Source: Christensenella sp. UBA7102
Lineage (GTDB): Bacteria > Bacillota > Clostridia > Christensenellales > UBA1750
Direction of reading: 5' to 3'
Assembly (NCBI GenBank): GCA_002492415.1
Contig: DKYK01000022.1
Coordinates: 32,014 to 81,226 of the forward strand
DNA: 49,213 nt
The notes below the pieces were generated by a model that was given only the letters and a program-made list of their open reading frames with translations, was not told where the DNA came from and ran no database searches. A program made the translations under genes and the position numbers. Positions 14,508-23,516 of this stretch are shown in pieces; position 1 is the stretch's first letter; each line of letters begins with the position of its first letter.

Positions 14508-17500
14508 TTACTGGATGGAGGCGTGGAACTCCTGCAGGGAGTGCAGCGGCTTCTTATTGGCGCTTCGAACGGCGCGGATGCCCGCGATGGTGGCTTTGGC
14601 GGCTGCCATGGTGGTCACGTAGAAGATGCGGCCGCGAATGGCGGCTTTACGGATGACGGAATCGTCCTTGGCGCCCTTTTTGTCGTTAGGGGTGTTGACG
14701 ATGATGTCGATTTCGTTGCGAGCGATCAGATCGACGGCATGGGGCTGACCGTGGTGCAGCTTGTGCACATGTGTGACGGGCAGGCCCAACGACTCAATGA
14801 CCGCCGCGGTACCGCCAGTGGCGTAGAGCTTGAAGCCCAGCTCGGCAAAGCCGCGCGCAATCTCAGGCAGCTCGTCCTTATCGCGGTCGTTGACGGAGAT
14901 GAACACGTTGCCCGAAGTGGCGATGCGGGTCTGCGTGGCCTCCTGCGCCTTGAAATAGGCCTCGCCGAAGTTGTCGCTCATGCCCAGCACCTCACCGGTG
15001 GAGCGCATCTCCGGTCCCAGCAGCGGATCGACCTCCTGGAACATGTTGAAGGGGAATACGGCCTCTTTGACGCCGTAGTAGGGGATGTGCTTGTTCGTAA
15101 GCTGCGGCACGGGGGAGGGCTTACCCGTCAGCGGCGCAGTAATGATCTCGGTGGCCAGCGGCACCATCTGGATGTCGCACACCTTGGAGACCAGCGGCAC
15201 GGTGCGCGAGGCGCGGGGGTTGGCCTCCAGCACATAGACTTTGCCGTCTTCGATGGCGTACTGCATGTTCATCAGGCCGCGCACGTCCATCTCTTTGGCG
15301 ATCTTCATGGTGTAGGAGCGAATCAGCTCGACGTTTTCTTTGGAAATGTTGAGCGAGGGCAGGATGCAGGCCGAATCGCCCGAGTGGATGCCCGCAAGCT
15401 CGATGTGCTCCATCACGGCGGGCACGAACACGTTTGTGCCGTCGGAGATGGCGTCGGCTTCGCATTCGGTGGCGTTGTGCAGGAAGCGGTCGATGAGGAT
15501 GGGACGGTCGGGCGTGACGCCAACGGCCTGATTCATGTAGTAGACCAGTGATTCCTCGTCATGAACCACCTCCATGCCGCGGCCGCCCAGCACGTAGGAA
15601 GGGCGCACCATCACAGGATAGCCGATGCGGTTGGCGATGGACACGGCGTCCTGAACCGTTACCGCCATGCCGGATTCGGGCATGGGAATGCCCAGCTTGT
15701 CCATCATCGCGCGGAAAAGATCGCGGTCCTCGGCCATGTCGATGGTTTCGGGCGTGGTGCCCAGTATGTTGACGCCATTCTTCTTGAGCGCGGCGGCTAG
15801 GTTGAGCGGCGTCTGACCGCCGAACTGCGCGATGACGCCCACAGGCTTTTCCTTTTCATGGATGGCCAGCACGTCTTCCAGCGTCAGCGGTTCAAAGTAG
15901 AGCTTGTCGGAGGTGTCGTAGTCGGTGGAGACGGTCTCAGGGTTACAGTTGACCATGATGGTGTCAAAACCCAGTTTCTTGAGAGCCTTGGCTGCGTGCA
16001 CGCAGCAGTAGTCGAACTCGATCCCCTGGCCGATGCGGTTGGGACCGGAACCCAGGATCATGACCTTGGGCCGGTCGTTGGAGACAGGGGAGAGGTCCTT
16101 TTTGATGTTATAAGAAGAGTAATAATAGTTGCTGTCCGGGGTGCTGGAAACATGCACGCCCTCCCAGGCCTCGCAGATGCCGTAGTCCTTGCGCGCGGAG
16201 CGGATTGCATCCTCGGAGATATCGAGAATCTTGGCAAGGTAGCGGTCGGAAAAGCCGTCCTGCTTGGCCTGGCGCAGCGCGCTTTCAGCGGGCACGGCGC
16301 CCTTGTGCTGCAGAAGCTGCTCTTCTTCGTCCACCAGCTCCTTCATCTGGCCGATGAAGTACGCCTTGATTTTGGTCATGTCCTCCAACTGCTCGACGGT
16401 CGCGCCCTTGCGCAGCGCCTCGTACATGATGAACTGACGCTCAGAGGTGGGCTTTTCCAGCATCTTTAGCAGCTCGGGCAGGGACTTTTCGTGGAAGTCC
16501 TTGGCGTAGCCCAAGCCGTAACGGCCGGTCTCCAGCGAGCGGATGGCTTTTTGGAAGGCTTCTTTATAGGTCTTGCCGATGGACATGACCTCGCCCACGG
16601 CGCGCATCTGCGTGCCCAGCTTGTCCTCGGCCTTCTTGAACTTTTCAAACGCCCAGCGAGCGAACTTGATGACGACGTAATCGCCATCGGGCACATAATG
16701 CTTGAGGGTGCCGTACTTGCCACAGGGGATATCTTCCAGCGTAAGGCCGGTGGCCAGCATCGCGGAGACCAGCGCGATGGGGAAGCCTGTCGCTTTGGAA
16801 GCCAGCGCCGAGGAGCGCGAGGTGCGCGGGTTGATCTCAATGACAATGATGCGGCCGGTTTCGGGGTTGCGCGCAAACTGCACGTTGGTGCCGCCAATGA
16901 CCTGAATCGCCTCGACGATGGAGTAGGCCTGACGCTGCAGCTCAGCCTGCACATCCTTGGAGATGGTGAGCATGGGCGCCGAGCAGAAGGAGTCGCCCGT
17001 GTGCACGCCCAGCGGGTCGATGTTTTCGATAAAGCAGACGGTGATCATGTTGCCGTTCTTATCGCGTACGACCTCCAGCTCCAGCTCCTCCCAGCCCAGC
17101 ACGCATTCCTCTACCAGCACCTGGCCGACGAGGGAGGCCTGCAGGCCGCGGGCGCAGACGGTGGCCAGTTCCAGTGGGTCATACACAATGCCGCCGCCCG
17201 TGCCGCCCATGGTGTAGGCGGGGCGCAGCACGACGGGATAGTGCAGCTTTTCGGCGATGGCGAGCGCTTCGTCCACGGAATAGGCCACTTCAGAGGTCGC
17301 CATGTCGATGCCCAGGCTGTTCATGGTCTTTTTGAACTCAATGCGATCCTCACCGCGCTCAATAGCGTCCACCTGCACGCCGATCACCTTGACGCCGTAC
17401 TTGTCCAGTACGCCCAGCTTGTTCAGCTCCGAGCACAGGTTCAGACCGCTCTGCCCGCCCAGGTTGGGCAGCAGCATGTCGGGCCGTTCTTTTTCGATGA

Positions 17501-17720
17501 TCTCCGTCAGCCGCTGTGCGTTGAGCGGCTCAATATACGTCACATCCGCGATGCCTGGATCGGTCATGATGGTGGCCGGGTTGGAGTTGACCAGCACGAT
17601 CTCATACCCCAGTGCTCGCAGCGCCTTGCAGGCCTGCGTACCGGAATAGTCAAACTCGCACGCCTGGCCGATGATGATGGGACCGGAGCCGATGATGAGT
17701 ACCTTCTTCGATTCAGCCAT
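14508..17720 (-). CDS. carB: Carbamoyl-phosphate synthase large subunit
   Basis: 1070 residues, the usual CarB length. It has two homologous ATP-grasp halves, each beginning with a Rossmann-like dinucleotide loop (IGSGPIIIGQACEFDYSG and LGSGPNRIGQGIEFDYCC), and a C-terminal MGS-like allosteric domain (ATGGTAAVIESLGLPV to TTMAAAKATIAGI). It makes carbamoyl phosphate from bicarbonate, ATP and ammonia delivered by CarA, for pyrimidines and arginine. The ATG at 17720 (MAESKKVLIIGSG) is chosen over an in-frame ATG at 17771 because it matches the family N-terminus and follows a purine-rich AAAAGGGGAA. No carA lies beside it, which is unusual; pyrE is in the window but 15 kb away and on the other strand. 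Confidence 0.97.
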   Translation of the reverse strand: MAESKKVLIIGSGPIIIGQACEFDYSGTQACKALRALGYEIVLVNSNPATIMTDPGIADVTYIEPLNAQRLTEIIEKERPDMLLPNLGGQSGLNLCSELNKLGVLDKYGVKVIGVQVDAIERGEDRIEFKKTMNSLGIDMATSEVAYSVDEALAIAEKLHYPVVLRPAYTMGGTGGGIVYDPLELATVCARGLQASLVGQVLVEECVLGWEELELEVVRDKNGNMITVCFIENIDPLGVHTGDSFCSAPMLTISKDVQAELQRQAYSIVEAIQVIGGTNVQFARNPETGRIIVIEINPRTSRSSALASKATGFPIALVSAMLATGLTLEDIPCGKYGTLKHYVPDGDYVVIKFARWAFEKFKKAEDKLGTQMRAVGEVMSIGKTYKEAFQKAIRSLETGRYGLGYAKDFHEKSLPELLKMLEKPTSERQFIMYEALRKGATVEQLEDMTKIKAYFIGQMKELVDEEEQLLQHKGAVPAESALRQAKQDGFSDRYLAKILDISEDAIRSARKDYGICEAWEGVHVSSTPDSNYYYSSYNIKKDLSPVSNDRPKVMILGSGPNRIGQGIEFDYCCVHAAKALKKLGFDTIMVNCNPETVSTDYDTSDKLYFEPLTLEDVLAIHEKEKPVGVIAQFGGQTPLNLAAALKKNGVNILGTTPETIDMAEDRDLFRAMMDKLGIPMPESGMAVTVQDAVSIANRIGYPVMVRPSYVLGGRGMEVVHDEESLVYYMNQAVGVTPDRPILIDRFLHNATECEADAISDGTNVFVPAVMEHIELAGIHSGDSACILPSLNISKENVELIRSYTMKIAKEMDVRGLMNMQYAIEDGKVYVLEANPRASRTVPLVSKVCDIQMVPLATEIITAPLTGKPSPVPQLTNKHIPYYGVKEAVFPFNMFQEVDPLLGPEMRSTGEVLGMSDNFGEAYFKAQEATQTRIATSGNVFISVNDRDKDELPEIARGFAELGFKLYATGGTAAVIESLGLPVTHVHKLHHGQPHAVDLIARNEIDIIVNTPNDKKGAKDDSVIRKAAIRGRIFYVTTMAAAKATIAGIRAVRSANKKPLHSLQEFHASIQ

Positions 17721-17779
17721 GTTTCTTTTATTCCCCTTTTTGCGTCCTGCCGAGTTGGTAAAACAATTCACACGCTTTC

Positions 17780-17785
17780 AGTATA
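17780..17785 (-). promoter_or_regulatory. Extended -10 promoter for carB
   Basis: On the minus strand TGCTATACT (TGn plus TATACT), 60 nt upstream of the carB start. The -35 region is weak. Confidence 0.5.
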
Positions 17786-17835
17786 GCATAATCAGAATGA
17801 GTTGTGGGAAGTTTTGTGTGGATTTATGCGTAAAT

Positions 17836-19053
17836 TTACATAGATTGGGATCCCGTTTGCTGGATATCGTGGACACAGCGCCGCCAGGCCAGCAGCACCA
17901 GCCCAAGGCCGGCGACAAGAAAGACCGCAAAGACGAGGAACATATTCTGCAGCCCCAACACCGCGGGTTCCGACAGCCAGCCCGCAAGGAGACTGGCCAG
18001 AATATGGGAAAAACCCGCCGTCACCATCGCAAGCAGCGTCTGCGCGGTGGATTTGAGTTGCGCGGGGAAGCGCTCGTGGATCAGCTGTGCAGAGCAATAA
18101 TAGTTTGTGATGTAGGTCACCGACTGCATCAGCTGGCCCGCGATCAGCATGGGCAGCGCCCAGCGCCCGCAGGCGCCCGCTGCAAAGGTGAACAGCAGCC
18201 GCAGCGCCATAAAGAGAGTCGAGGCAATGATGATGCGTGCGCCGGAGATTTTCTTCATCACCTTGTCGATGAGTAGCAACGAGGGGATCTCCGCAATGGC
18301 GGCAATGGCGGAGAGCAGGCCGCACAGGTTATTGTCAAAGCCCAGGCTGCTGGCATACAGCGGCAGATAGGTGTAAGCGCCCATGCCCACGGATACAAAG
18401 AAATTGGCGATGAGCAGAAAGAGGATCACCGGGTCGCGCAGCAGAGGGGCTAGCGCTGTTTTTTCACGCGGCGCCGAAGAGACTGCCTGCCGCTGTGCCT
18501 GTGCGGGGAAGAACAGCGCCATGACCGCGGCGAGCGCGCACAGCAGCGCAAAAACGACGAAGGTGGAGCCCAGATGCGCAGAGAACAGCGAGCCCAGCAA
18601 AATGGGCATCAGCGAATAGCCGATGGTGCCGCACAGGCGAATGGGCGCAAAGCGATAGTTTCTGCTGGAGCAGAACTCCAGCGCCATGGCGTCGCTCATG
18701 GGGAGCACCGCCATATTGAATACCACGAACAGCAGCGCCACGGTCAGTATATAGGGGAAAGAAGCGCCGAACAGGTACAGCACCGCGCAGACGCCCGAGG
18801 CCAACAACGCCAGCATGAGCACACCCTTACGGTTGGTGCGGTCGGCCAGCCGGCCCCACGCGGTCTGCAGCAGCAGCGTGGCCAGCGGCCCGATTGCGGA
18901 GATGACACCGATTTGCCCGGTGGAGAGCCCTTGCTGCTTGTAGTACAACGTAATGTAGGGATTCATGGCGCCGCTACCCATGTAGATGAGCGCAAACATT
19001 GCTCCAACGGCGAGCAGTTGCCGGTGAGCCTTTAGCTTGGAAAGCAATTTCAT
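17836..19053 (-). CDS. MFS transporter (sugar/oligosaccharide-type, MFS_1-like)
   Basis: 405 residues and about twelve membrane helices. The N-terminus (NPYITLYYKQQGLSTGQIGVI) and the loop GRLADRTNRKG resemble the LacY/PhpT-like branch (MFS_1_like) of importers for oligosaccharides, nucleosides or phenylpropionate; the substrate is not predictable. The ATG at 19053 is preferred because it begins at the usual basic stretch before helix 1 and follows AGGGTGG; the long upstream frame to 19491 overlaps the divergent binding-protein gene and is spurious. It reads toward carB, but carB has its own promoter signal. It is divergent from the orphan solute-binding lipoprotein. Confidence 0.85.
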   Translation of the reverse strand: MKLLSKLKAHRQLLAVGAMFALIYMGSGAMNPYITLYYKQQGLSTGQIGVISAIGPLATLLLQTAWGRLADRTNRKGVLMLALLASGVCAVLYLFGASFPYILTVALLFVVFNMAVLPMSDAMALEFCSSRNYRFAPIRLCGTIGYSLMPILLGSLFSAHLGSTFVVFALLCALAAVMALFFPAQAQRQAVSSAPREKTALAPLLRDPVILFLLIANFFVSVGMGAYTYLPLYASSLGFDNNLCGLLSAIAAIAEIPSLLLIDKVMKKISGARIIIASTLFMALRLLFTFAAGACGRWALPMLIAGQLMQSVTYITNYYCSAQLIHERFPAQLKSTAQTLLAMVTAGFSHILASLLAGWLSEPAVLGLQNMFLVFAVFLVAGLGLVLLAWRRCVHDIQQTGSQSM

Positions 19054-19090
19054 TTTTTTGACCACCCTTATTTCTATATTTGTCAGGTTC

Positions 19091-19119
19091 ATCATATCAG
19101 CGGCAGAGAATAAAAACAA
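19091..19119 (-). promoter_or_regulatory. Promoter for the MFS gene
   Basis: On the minus strand: TTGTTT, 17-nt spacer, TATGAT, about 38 nt before the start. Confidence 0.6.
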
Positions 19120-19180
19120 GTGCGCACCAGAAATTAACAGAAACTGAATCCGCGCACAACGTAATTTTCCGATAGTATGG

Positions 19181-19209
19181 TTGACATAACTATTTTTTGT
19201 TAATACAAT
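19181..19209 (+). promoter_or_regulatory. Promoter for the solute-binding lipoprotein
   Basis: TTGACA, 17-nt spacer, TACAAT, about 38 nt before the start. Confidence 0.8.
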
Positions 19210-19246
19210 AAAATCATTATGATATTGTTTGAAAGGCGCGGGATGA

Positions 19247-20530
19247 ATGAAAAGAGGAAAGTGCTTTCTGCTGGGCGCACTGTGCCTGGCGTTGACGCTG
19301 ACTGCGGCCTGCACGTCGGGCGCGGAGAGAGCGCGGGATAATGCAGAGGTAAGTCTGCGTTTTTTGCACATCTGGCCCGAGCACAGCGAGGTGATGGAAG
19401 CCATCGTCCGGGACATTGAGGAGCAGAACGATGGCTTGCAGGTGGACATAGACTGCGTGGAATGGGCTGATCTGGAGCGCACGCTGAGCACTGCCTATGC
19501 TTCAGACAGCATGTACGACGTGTTTTTTATGTATGGGAACCATGTGGGCAGCATGCAGAAGCAGGATCGGCTGCTTCTGCTGGACGAATACATGAACGAG
19601 GAATGGGCACAGCGCTTTGAGGATGGTGCGCTGGACGAGTACCGCGTGGACGGTCAGCTCTATGGCATTCCATACCGCGGCAGCGGCGTGGTGGTGATCT
19701 ACAACCGCGATCTGTTCAAACGCATGGGCTGGCGCACACCGGGCTCTATGGAGGAGCTGTCCGCGCTGATGCAGCTGGCGCTGGTGGACGGATATATCCC
19801 AATGTCCGCTGCAGGTAGGCCGAACGGCTTTGAGTTGGATTCGCTGCGCAGCATCATTACCCAGTATATTTCGCGGGACGCGGGATTGCTGGACGACCCC
19901 GAGTTGCAGACTGGGCGCAAAACCGACTGGCAAGGGGAGCTGGCAGCCGGCGCGCAGGCCGTCAAGACGTGGGCCAACAGGGGATTTTTCGGAGCTAATC
20001 CTTTGACAGTGGATCAAGAAACGGCGATGGACCGCTTTTTGAGTGGTAAGGCCACAATGCTGTTGTGCAATACCAACGAATTATACCAGCTGCGCACGCA
20101 GTCCACCTATATGCCCTTTGAGCTGGGAGGATTCCTGATTCCCGGGTTCAAGGGAGGAGACCCGCTGCTCTCGGGCGCAAGCTATCAGGACGGCTTTGCG
20201 GTATGGTCGGGCACACAACACGCTGAGCAGGCGGTGGCGCTGCTCAAAGGATTGACCAGCCCGGAAGCTTCCGATGTGTGGGCCGAGAATACGATGTCCG
20301 TCATGGCGACGAAGAATGAAGCGCTTGAGGATGAACTGCTGAAGGAATTCGATGCGTACTTCAATCTCGCAGGACGACAGCATGTGTCCCCGGATTATGT
20401 GCTGGGAGATTCCGACAGCCTCAAGGCACAGCTATTTGTGGATTTTATGACCAGCGACATGACCGCGGACGCCTATGAGAAAAACTTTGAAACCATTACC
20501 AAAAACGCGATAGCAGCGGCAGAGCGGTAA
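19247..20530 (+). CDS. Extracellular solute-binding lipoprotein (SBP family 1, sugar type)
   Basis: 427 residues. A lipoprotein signal (MKRGKCFLL ... LTAAC) places lipidated Cys at about residue 22. The mature part has the SBP_bac_1 pattern: LRFLHIWPEHSEVMEAI at the start, YDVFFMYG, LYGIPYRGSGVVVIYNRDLFKRMGW in the first lobe, and a GGFLIPGFKG segment in the second. Such proteins feed sugar ABC importers of the MalFG type. No permease or ATPase is nearby, so this is an orphan that either serves a distant transporter or acts as a sensor. The ATG at 19247 is used; an overlapping out-of-frame ATG lies 4 nt upstream. It has its own promoter and terminator and is divergent from an MFS importer. 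Confidence 0.9.
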   Translation: MKRGKCFLLGALCLALTLTAACTSGAERARDNAEVSLRFLHIWPEHSEVMEAIVRDIEEQNDGLQVDIDCVEWADLERTLSTAYASDSMYDVFFMYGNHVGSMQKQDRLLLLDEYMNEEWAQRFEDGALDEYRVDGQLYGIPYRGSGVVVIYNRDLFKRMGWRTPGSMEELSALMQLALVDGYIPMSAAGRPNGFELDSLRSIITQYISRDAGLLDDPELQTGRKTDWQGELAAGAQAVKTWANRGFFGANPLTVDQETAMDRFLSGKATMLLCNTNELYQLRTQSTYMPFELGGFLIPGFKGGDPLLSGASYQDGFAVWSGTQHAEQAVALLKGLTSPEASDVWAENTMSVMATKNEALEDELLKEFDAYFNLAGRQHVSPDYVLGDSDSLKAQLFVDFMTSDMTADAYEKNFETITKNAIAAAER

Positions 20531-20541
20531 GCCCTGCGCGG

Positions 20542-20577
20542 GAAGGCGGGCACGCAGAAGCGCCGCCTTCTTTTTTT
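20542..20577 (+). terminator. Terminator of the orphan binding protein
   Basis: 8-bp stem GAAGGCGG / CCGCCTTC followed by seven T residues. Confidence 0.85.
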
Positions 20578-20591
20578 CGCGCAGGGAGCGC

Positions 20592-20620
20592 TTGATTTGT
20601 TCAAAACGCTATGTTATGAT
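20592..20620 (+). promoter_or_regulatory. Promoter for the URO-D family gene
   Basis: TTGATT, 17-nt spacer, TATGAT, about 80 nt before the start. Confidence 0.65.
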
Positions 20621-20701
20621 GATACCACACGGTAAGATACGCAGATTCAAAACATGCGGAGAGCAATGCGAATAGGGAGAAAGAGAACCGGAGGAGTTCG
20701 C

Positions 20702-21739
20702 ATGGAGAACAGAGCGCTGACACGGGAAGAACTTCGGGATGTCATCGAGGGAAGGGGAAACGCCTTCCGTATCCCCATGACCTTTGATTTCTGGCGGGGC
20801 GCCATGGATTTCGATGTGGAAAAATATCCCGGGGATATTCAAACCGTATCCATCAATACGCCCGCGCCGACTGAAGGCCATGAGCTGGACCCGGATTTCA
20901 AATGGATCCATCTGGACCGCGTGCATGACAGTGAAAATGCTGCACTCGATGCGCAATGCTACTTTGATATGGAGGACGTGGATGAGGTGATCACTCGATT
21001 CCCCTCGCCGCATTCGCCCGCGGTATACGTCAACGCCAAGCCGCGCGCGGCGGGAGATCACGCCTATCGGCTTGCAAACTGGTGGTATTGTCTGTTTGAG
21101 CGCCATTGGAGCCTTCGCGGCATGGAAAACGCGCTGTGCGACTATTACGAGTATCCGGACGAGGTTCATAGGCTTTACCGTGCCCTGACGGATTTTTACA
21201 AGGCGATCATCGTTCGGATGGGGGACGAGTATGGCTGCGACGGTATCTTTACCTCGGACGATATCGGCACCCAGAATGCGCCGTTCTTTTCACTGGAGAT
21301 TTTCCGCGAATTTTTCAAGCCGTATTATAAGGAATTGATTGACACGGCCCATGCGCATGGCATGCACTTCTGGCTGCACACCTGCGGCAATATCGAGCGG
21401 TTCATTCCGGAATTGATCGATATTGGGTTGGACGTTCTGCACCCAATTCAGAAATACACGATGGATGAACGGACGATTGCGCAGCGTTATGGCGACAAGA
21501 TCTGCATCTGGGCGGGGTTTGACGTGCAGCGCACCATTCCTTACGGCACGTGTGCGGACTGCGAGCGGGAAGTAAAGTATCTCATTGATACGTATGCGCG
21601 AAAGGATGGGCGTCTGATCCTGACCTTCGGCAACAACCTGACGCCGGACACGCCTCCGGAAAGTCTGGAGGCCGTCATGAAAACGGCGCTCGAATACGGG
21701 ATGCAAAAGGTTCACGCCCTGAATGAAGAGAACTCATAA
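20702..21739 (+). CDS. Uroporphyrinogen decarboxylase (URO-D) family protein
   Basis: 345 residues with the URO-D/MtaA TIM-barrel pattern: TSDDIGTQNAPFFS, HFWLHTCGN (H226 and C228), the IGLDVLHPIQ segment, and a C-terminal LTFGNNLTPDTPPES loop. It lacks the highly basic N-terminal substrate motif of true HemE. It therefore more likely belongs to the large corrinoid methyltransferase or uncharacterised URO-D group common in anaerobes; His and Cys in HTCGN could bind zinc. The ATG at 20702 has GGAGG 7 nt upstream; an earlier in-frame ATG at 20654 lacks one. No corrinoid protein gene is adjacent. It is flanked by its own promoter and terminator. Confidence 0.85.
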   Translation: MENRALTREELRDVIEGRGNAFRIPMTFDFWRGAMDFDVEKYPGDIQTVSINTPAPTEGHELDPDFKWIHLDRVHDSENAALDAQCYFDMEDVDEVITRFPSPHSPAVYVNAKPRAAGDHAYRLANWWYCLFERHWSLRGMENALCDYYEYPDEVHRLYRALTDFYKAIIVRMGDEYGCDGIFTSDDIGTQNAPFFSLEIFREFFKPYYKELIDTAHAHGMHFWLHTCGNIERFIPELIDIGLDVLHPIQKYTMDERTIAQRYGDKICIWAGFDVQRTIPYGTCADCEREVKYLIDTYARKDGRLILTFGNNLTPDTPPESLEAVMKTALEYGMQKVHALNEENS

Positions 21740-21743
21740 AAAG

Positions 21744-21786
21744 AACGGCTTCGAATGCGGATCAATGGCATTCGGAGCCGTTTTGA
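21744..21786 (+). terminator. Terminator of the URO-D family gene
   Basis: 15-bp stem with G-U pairs (AACGGCTTCGAATGC / GCATTCGGAGCCGTT), followed by T residues. Confidence 0.8.
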
Positions 21787-21839
21787 TGGTCAGAGCGCAG
21801 GAAGGACAACATAGAAAACGCTGTCCGGCAGAGGGGGAA

Positions 21840-21868
21840 TTGAACCTTTGGATTCAATGTGGTATAAT
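21840..21868 (+). promoter_or_regulatory. Promoter of the CapA-like gene
   Basis: TTGAAC, 17-nt spacer, perfect TATAAT. Confidence 0.78.
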
Positions 21869-21902
21869 AAACTCAAACGCTATACAGAAAGGGCGTGTGC
21901 CT

Positions 21903-23255
21903 ATGCTCTATACGAGAAATAAACCGCATAAGAGAAAGCCGAACTGGAGAAACATACTGCTCACGGCGCTGTGCGTCGTGCTGTTGGCCAGCAGTGTGAC
22001 GCTGCTCGTCAAGTCCATTCCCGCATGGGTGAACCGGGGCGACTCGACGCAGATAAACAACAGTCCAACGTCTGCAAATACGCTGCAGCCCTCGCAGACG
22101 CCTGAAACCACGCCAAATGCCACGGCGACGCCCACTCCGGAGGATACTGGCGAGCCGGAACCTACCGCAGCGCCGCAGCGCGGCAGCGGTGTGCAGCGCA
22201 TCACCATCGGCGCGGTGGGAGACATCTCCATGCACGAGCATGAACTGCAGGCTGCAAAATCCGGGGACAACTATGATTTTTCCGCATTTTTTTCCCGCAT
22301 TCAGCCCTATCTGAGCTGGCAGGACGCGGTGATCGGCAACCTGGAGACCGTCATCACACAGGATAAGTTTGACGCGCTGCGTTCGCCTGCACAGCTGCTG
22401 GACGGCTTGAAAACGGCAGGTGTCAGCGTGCTGACGCTGGCCAATGAGCACATTCTCGATGCAGACATCGCGGGCGCGCAGGGCACGGTCAGCGCAGTCA
22501 AGGCAGCGGGGATGACGCCGGTTGGCGCATATACCTCAGGGGCGGACTATGTCGCCCCGGTGATTCTGACCAAGGACGACCTGCGCATTGCGGTGCTGGA
22601 CTATACGGAAGCCACTGACAAGACGCCCGAGGGCGCGTCGGACACCGTGAAGTACCTGACCGAGACCGCGTTTGATAACGACATGAAGCAGATCAACGCG
22701 GACGAGCTGGGCGTGGACTTCATCGTCGTCTGCGTGCACTGGGGCACCGAGGACGACAAAGCTGTCACCGACAGCCAGAAAGCCTGGGCGCAGACATTCG
22801 CCGATGCGGGCGTGGACGTGGTGCTGGGCACCGGCACGCACTACTTGCAGGAGTTGACGTACGTCCAAGGCCAGAGCGGCAAGCGCACGCTGGTGGCCTA
22901 CGGCCTGGGCAACTTCCTTGCCGGCACACGCACGGACGGAAGGGATGCGGGCGCGATCCTGAACTTTACGCTGAAGAAAGATTTTGATTCCGGCGAGACG
23001 GCCATCGAGGATGTCGTCTACACGCCCACCTGGGTGCTCAAGTACTCGTCGGAGGGCAAGTATTCCTTTGAGATTATGTCGGCAGTGGAGTACAGCCAGA
23101 AAAAATACCAGAATATGTCTCTGGCTGACCGTGATCGCGTCAAGAAGGTGCTAGCTGAGGTGGAGGCGGCGCTGGGCGCCGGAGCGGGCAAGGCGGATAC
23201 CGCCGTCCGCACCATGACCGACGGCGTGAGCACTGTGGTGCAGCCCGAGGCATAA
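21903..23255 (+). CDS. CapA-like (PGA_cap) metallophosphoesterase-fold protein, membrane anchored
   Basis: 450 residues. It has a basic cytoplasmic tail, one N-terminal membrane helix (about 18-38), a Ser/Thr/Pro-rich linker (50-92) and a C-terminal CapA domain. Motifs are GAVGDISMH (103-111), GNLET (145-149), LANEH (179-183), CVHWGTE and GTGTHYLQ. In most CapA proteins the third motif is NNH and the last is GHxPH; here they are NEH and GTGTH, so metal binding may be altered. Relatives take part in poly-gamma-glutamate capsule synthesis or release, but no capBC is present. The ATG at 21903 (AGAAAGGG upstream) is chosen over the frame's earlier start at 21723, which lies before the promoter. 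Confidence 0.85.
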   Translation: MLYTRNKPHKRKPNWRNILLTALCVVLLASSVTLLVKSIPAWVNRGDSTQINNSPTSANTLQPSQTPETTPNATATPTPEDTGEPEPTAAPQRGSGVQRITIGAVGDISMHEHELQAAKSGDNYDFSAFFSRIQPYLSWQDAVIGNLETVITQDKFDALRSPAQLLDGLKTAGVSVLTLANEHILDADIAGAQGTVSAVKAAGMTPVGAYTSGADYVAPVILTKDDLRIAVLDYTEATDKTPEGASDTVKYLTETAFDNDMKQINADELGVDFIVVCVHWGTEDDKAVTDSQKAWAQTFADAGVDVVLGTGTHYLQELTYVQGQSGKRTLVAYGLGNFLAGTRTDGRDAGAILNFTLKKDFDSGETAIEDVVYTPTWVLKYSSEGKYSFEIMSAVEYSQKKYQNMSLADRDRVKKVLAEVEAALGAGAGKADTAVRTMTDGVSTVVQPEA

Positions 23256-23273
23256 GCAGGAGTTGGGCTGTGA

Positions 23274-23302
23274 TTGACAAGCGCACACAGGAATCTGTTA
23301 AA
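23274..23302 (+). promoter_or_regulatory. Possible promoter ahead of a short structured region
   Basis: Perfect TTGACA, 17-nt spacer, weak GTTAAA. Confidence 0.4.
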
Positions 23303-23333
23303 GTAAGGGCTATCCTAAAATAAGAGGGGCTTG

Positions 23334-23417
23334 ATGAAGGACGCGATGCGCGGGCAGGCTTGGTTCATCTCCGGTCGATTTACGCCGGGCGACGGGCTTC
23401 CATTGTCATATCCTTAA
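23334..23417 (+). CDS. Possible small ORF (27 residues)
   Basis: ATG with GAGGGG 4 nt upstream encodes a 27-residue peptide starting MKDAMRGQAWFISG and ends before a terminator hairpin. It lies between a TTGACA box and the terminator at 23452. It could be a leader peptide for the gene that follows, or chance. No homology was recognised. Confidence 0.25.
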   Translation: MKDAMRGQAWFISGRFTPGDGLPLSYP

Positions 23418-23451
23418 AGGCGGATCACGCGATCAACAGGGCAAAGTTTAA

Positions 23452-23494
23452 GACAGTGCGGGCCGGTCCATTCAACCGTCCGCGCTGTCTTTTT
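23452..23494 (+). terminator. Terminator or attenuator hairpin before the small gene at 23517
   Basis: GACAGTGCGG / CCGCGCTGTC stem (one G-U) with an inner CGGT / ACCG stem, followed by TTTTT. It ends only 10 nt before the GGAGG of the next gene. Confidence 0.75.
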
Positions 23495-23516
23495 ATCTTC
23501 TTTGGAGGTGAAGATC

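Noticed and set aside
16491..17786. 431-codon and other long frames antisense to carB
   Set aside because: CarB is certain from its motifs; the antisense frames are by-products of third-position GC bias.
20702..21739. Assignment as hemE
   Set aside because: The N-terminal substrate-binding motif of true uroporphyrinogen decarboxylases is missing and no haem genes adjoin.
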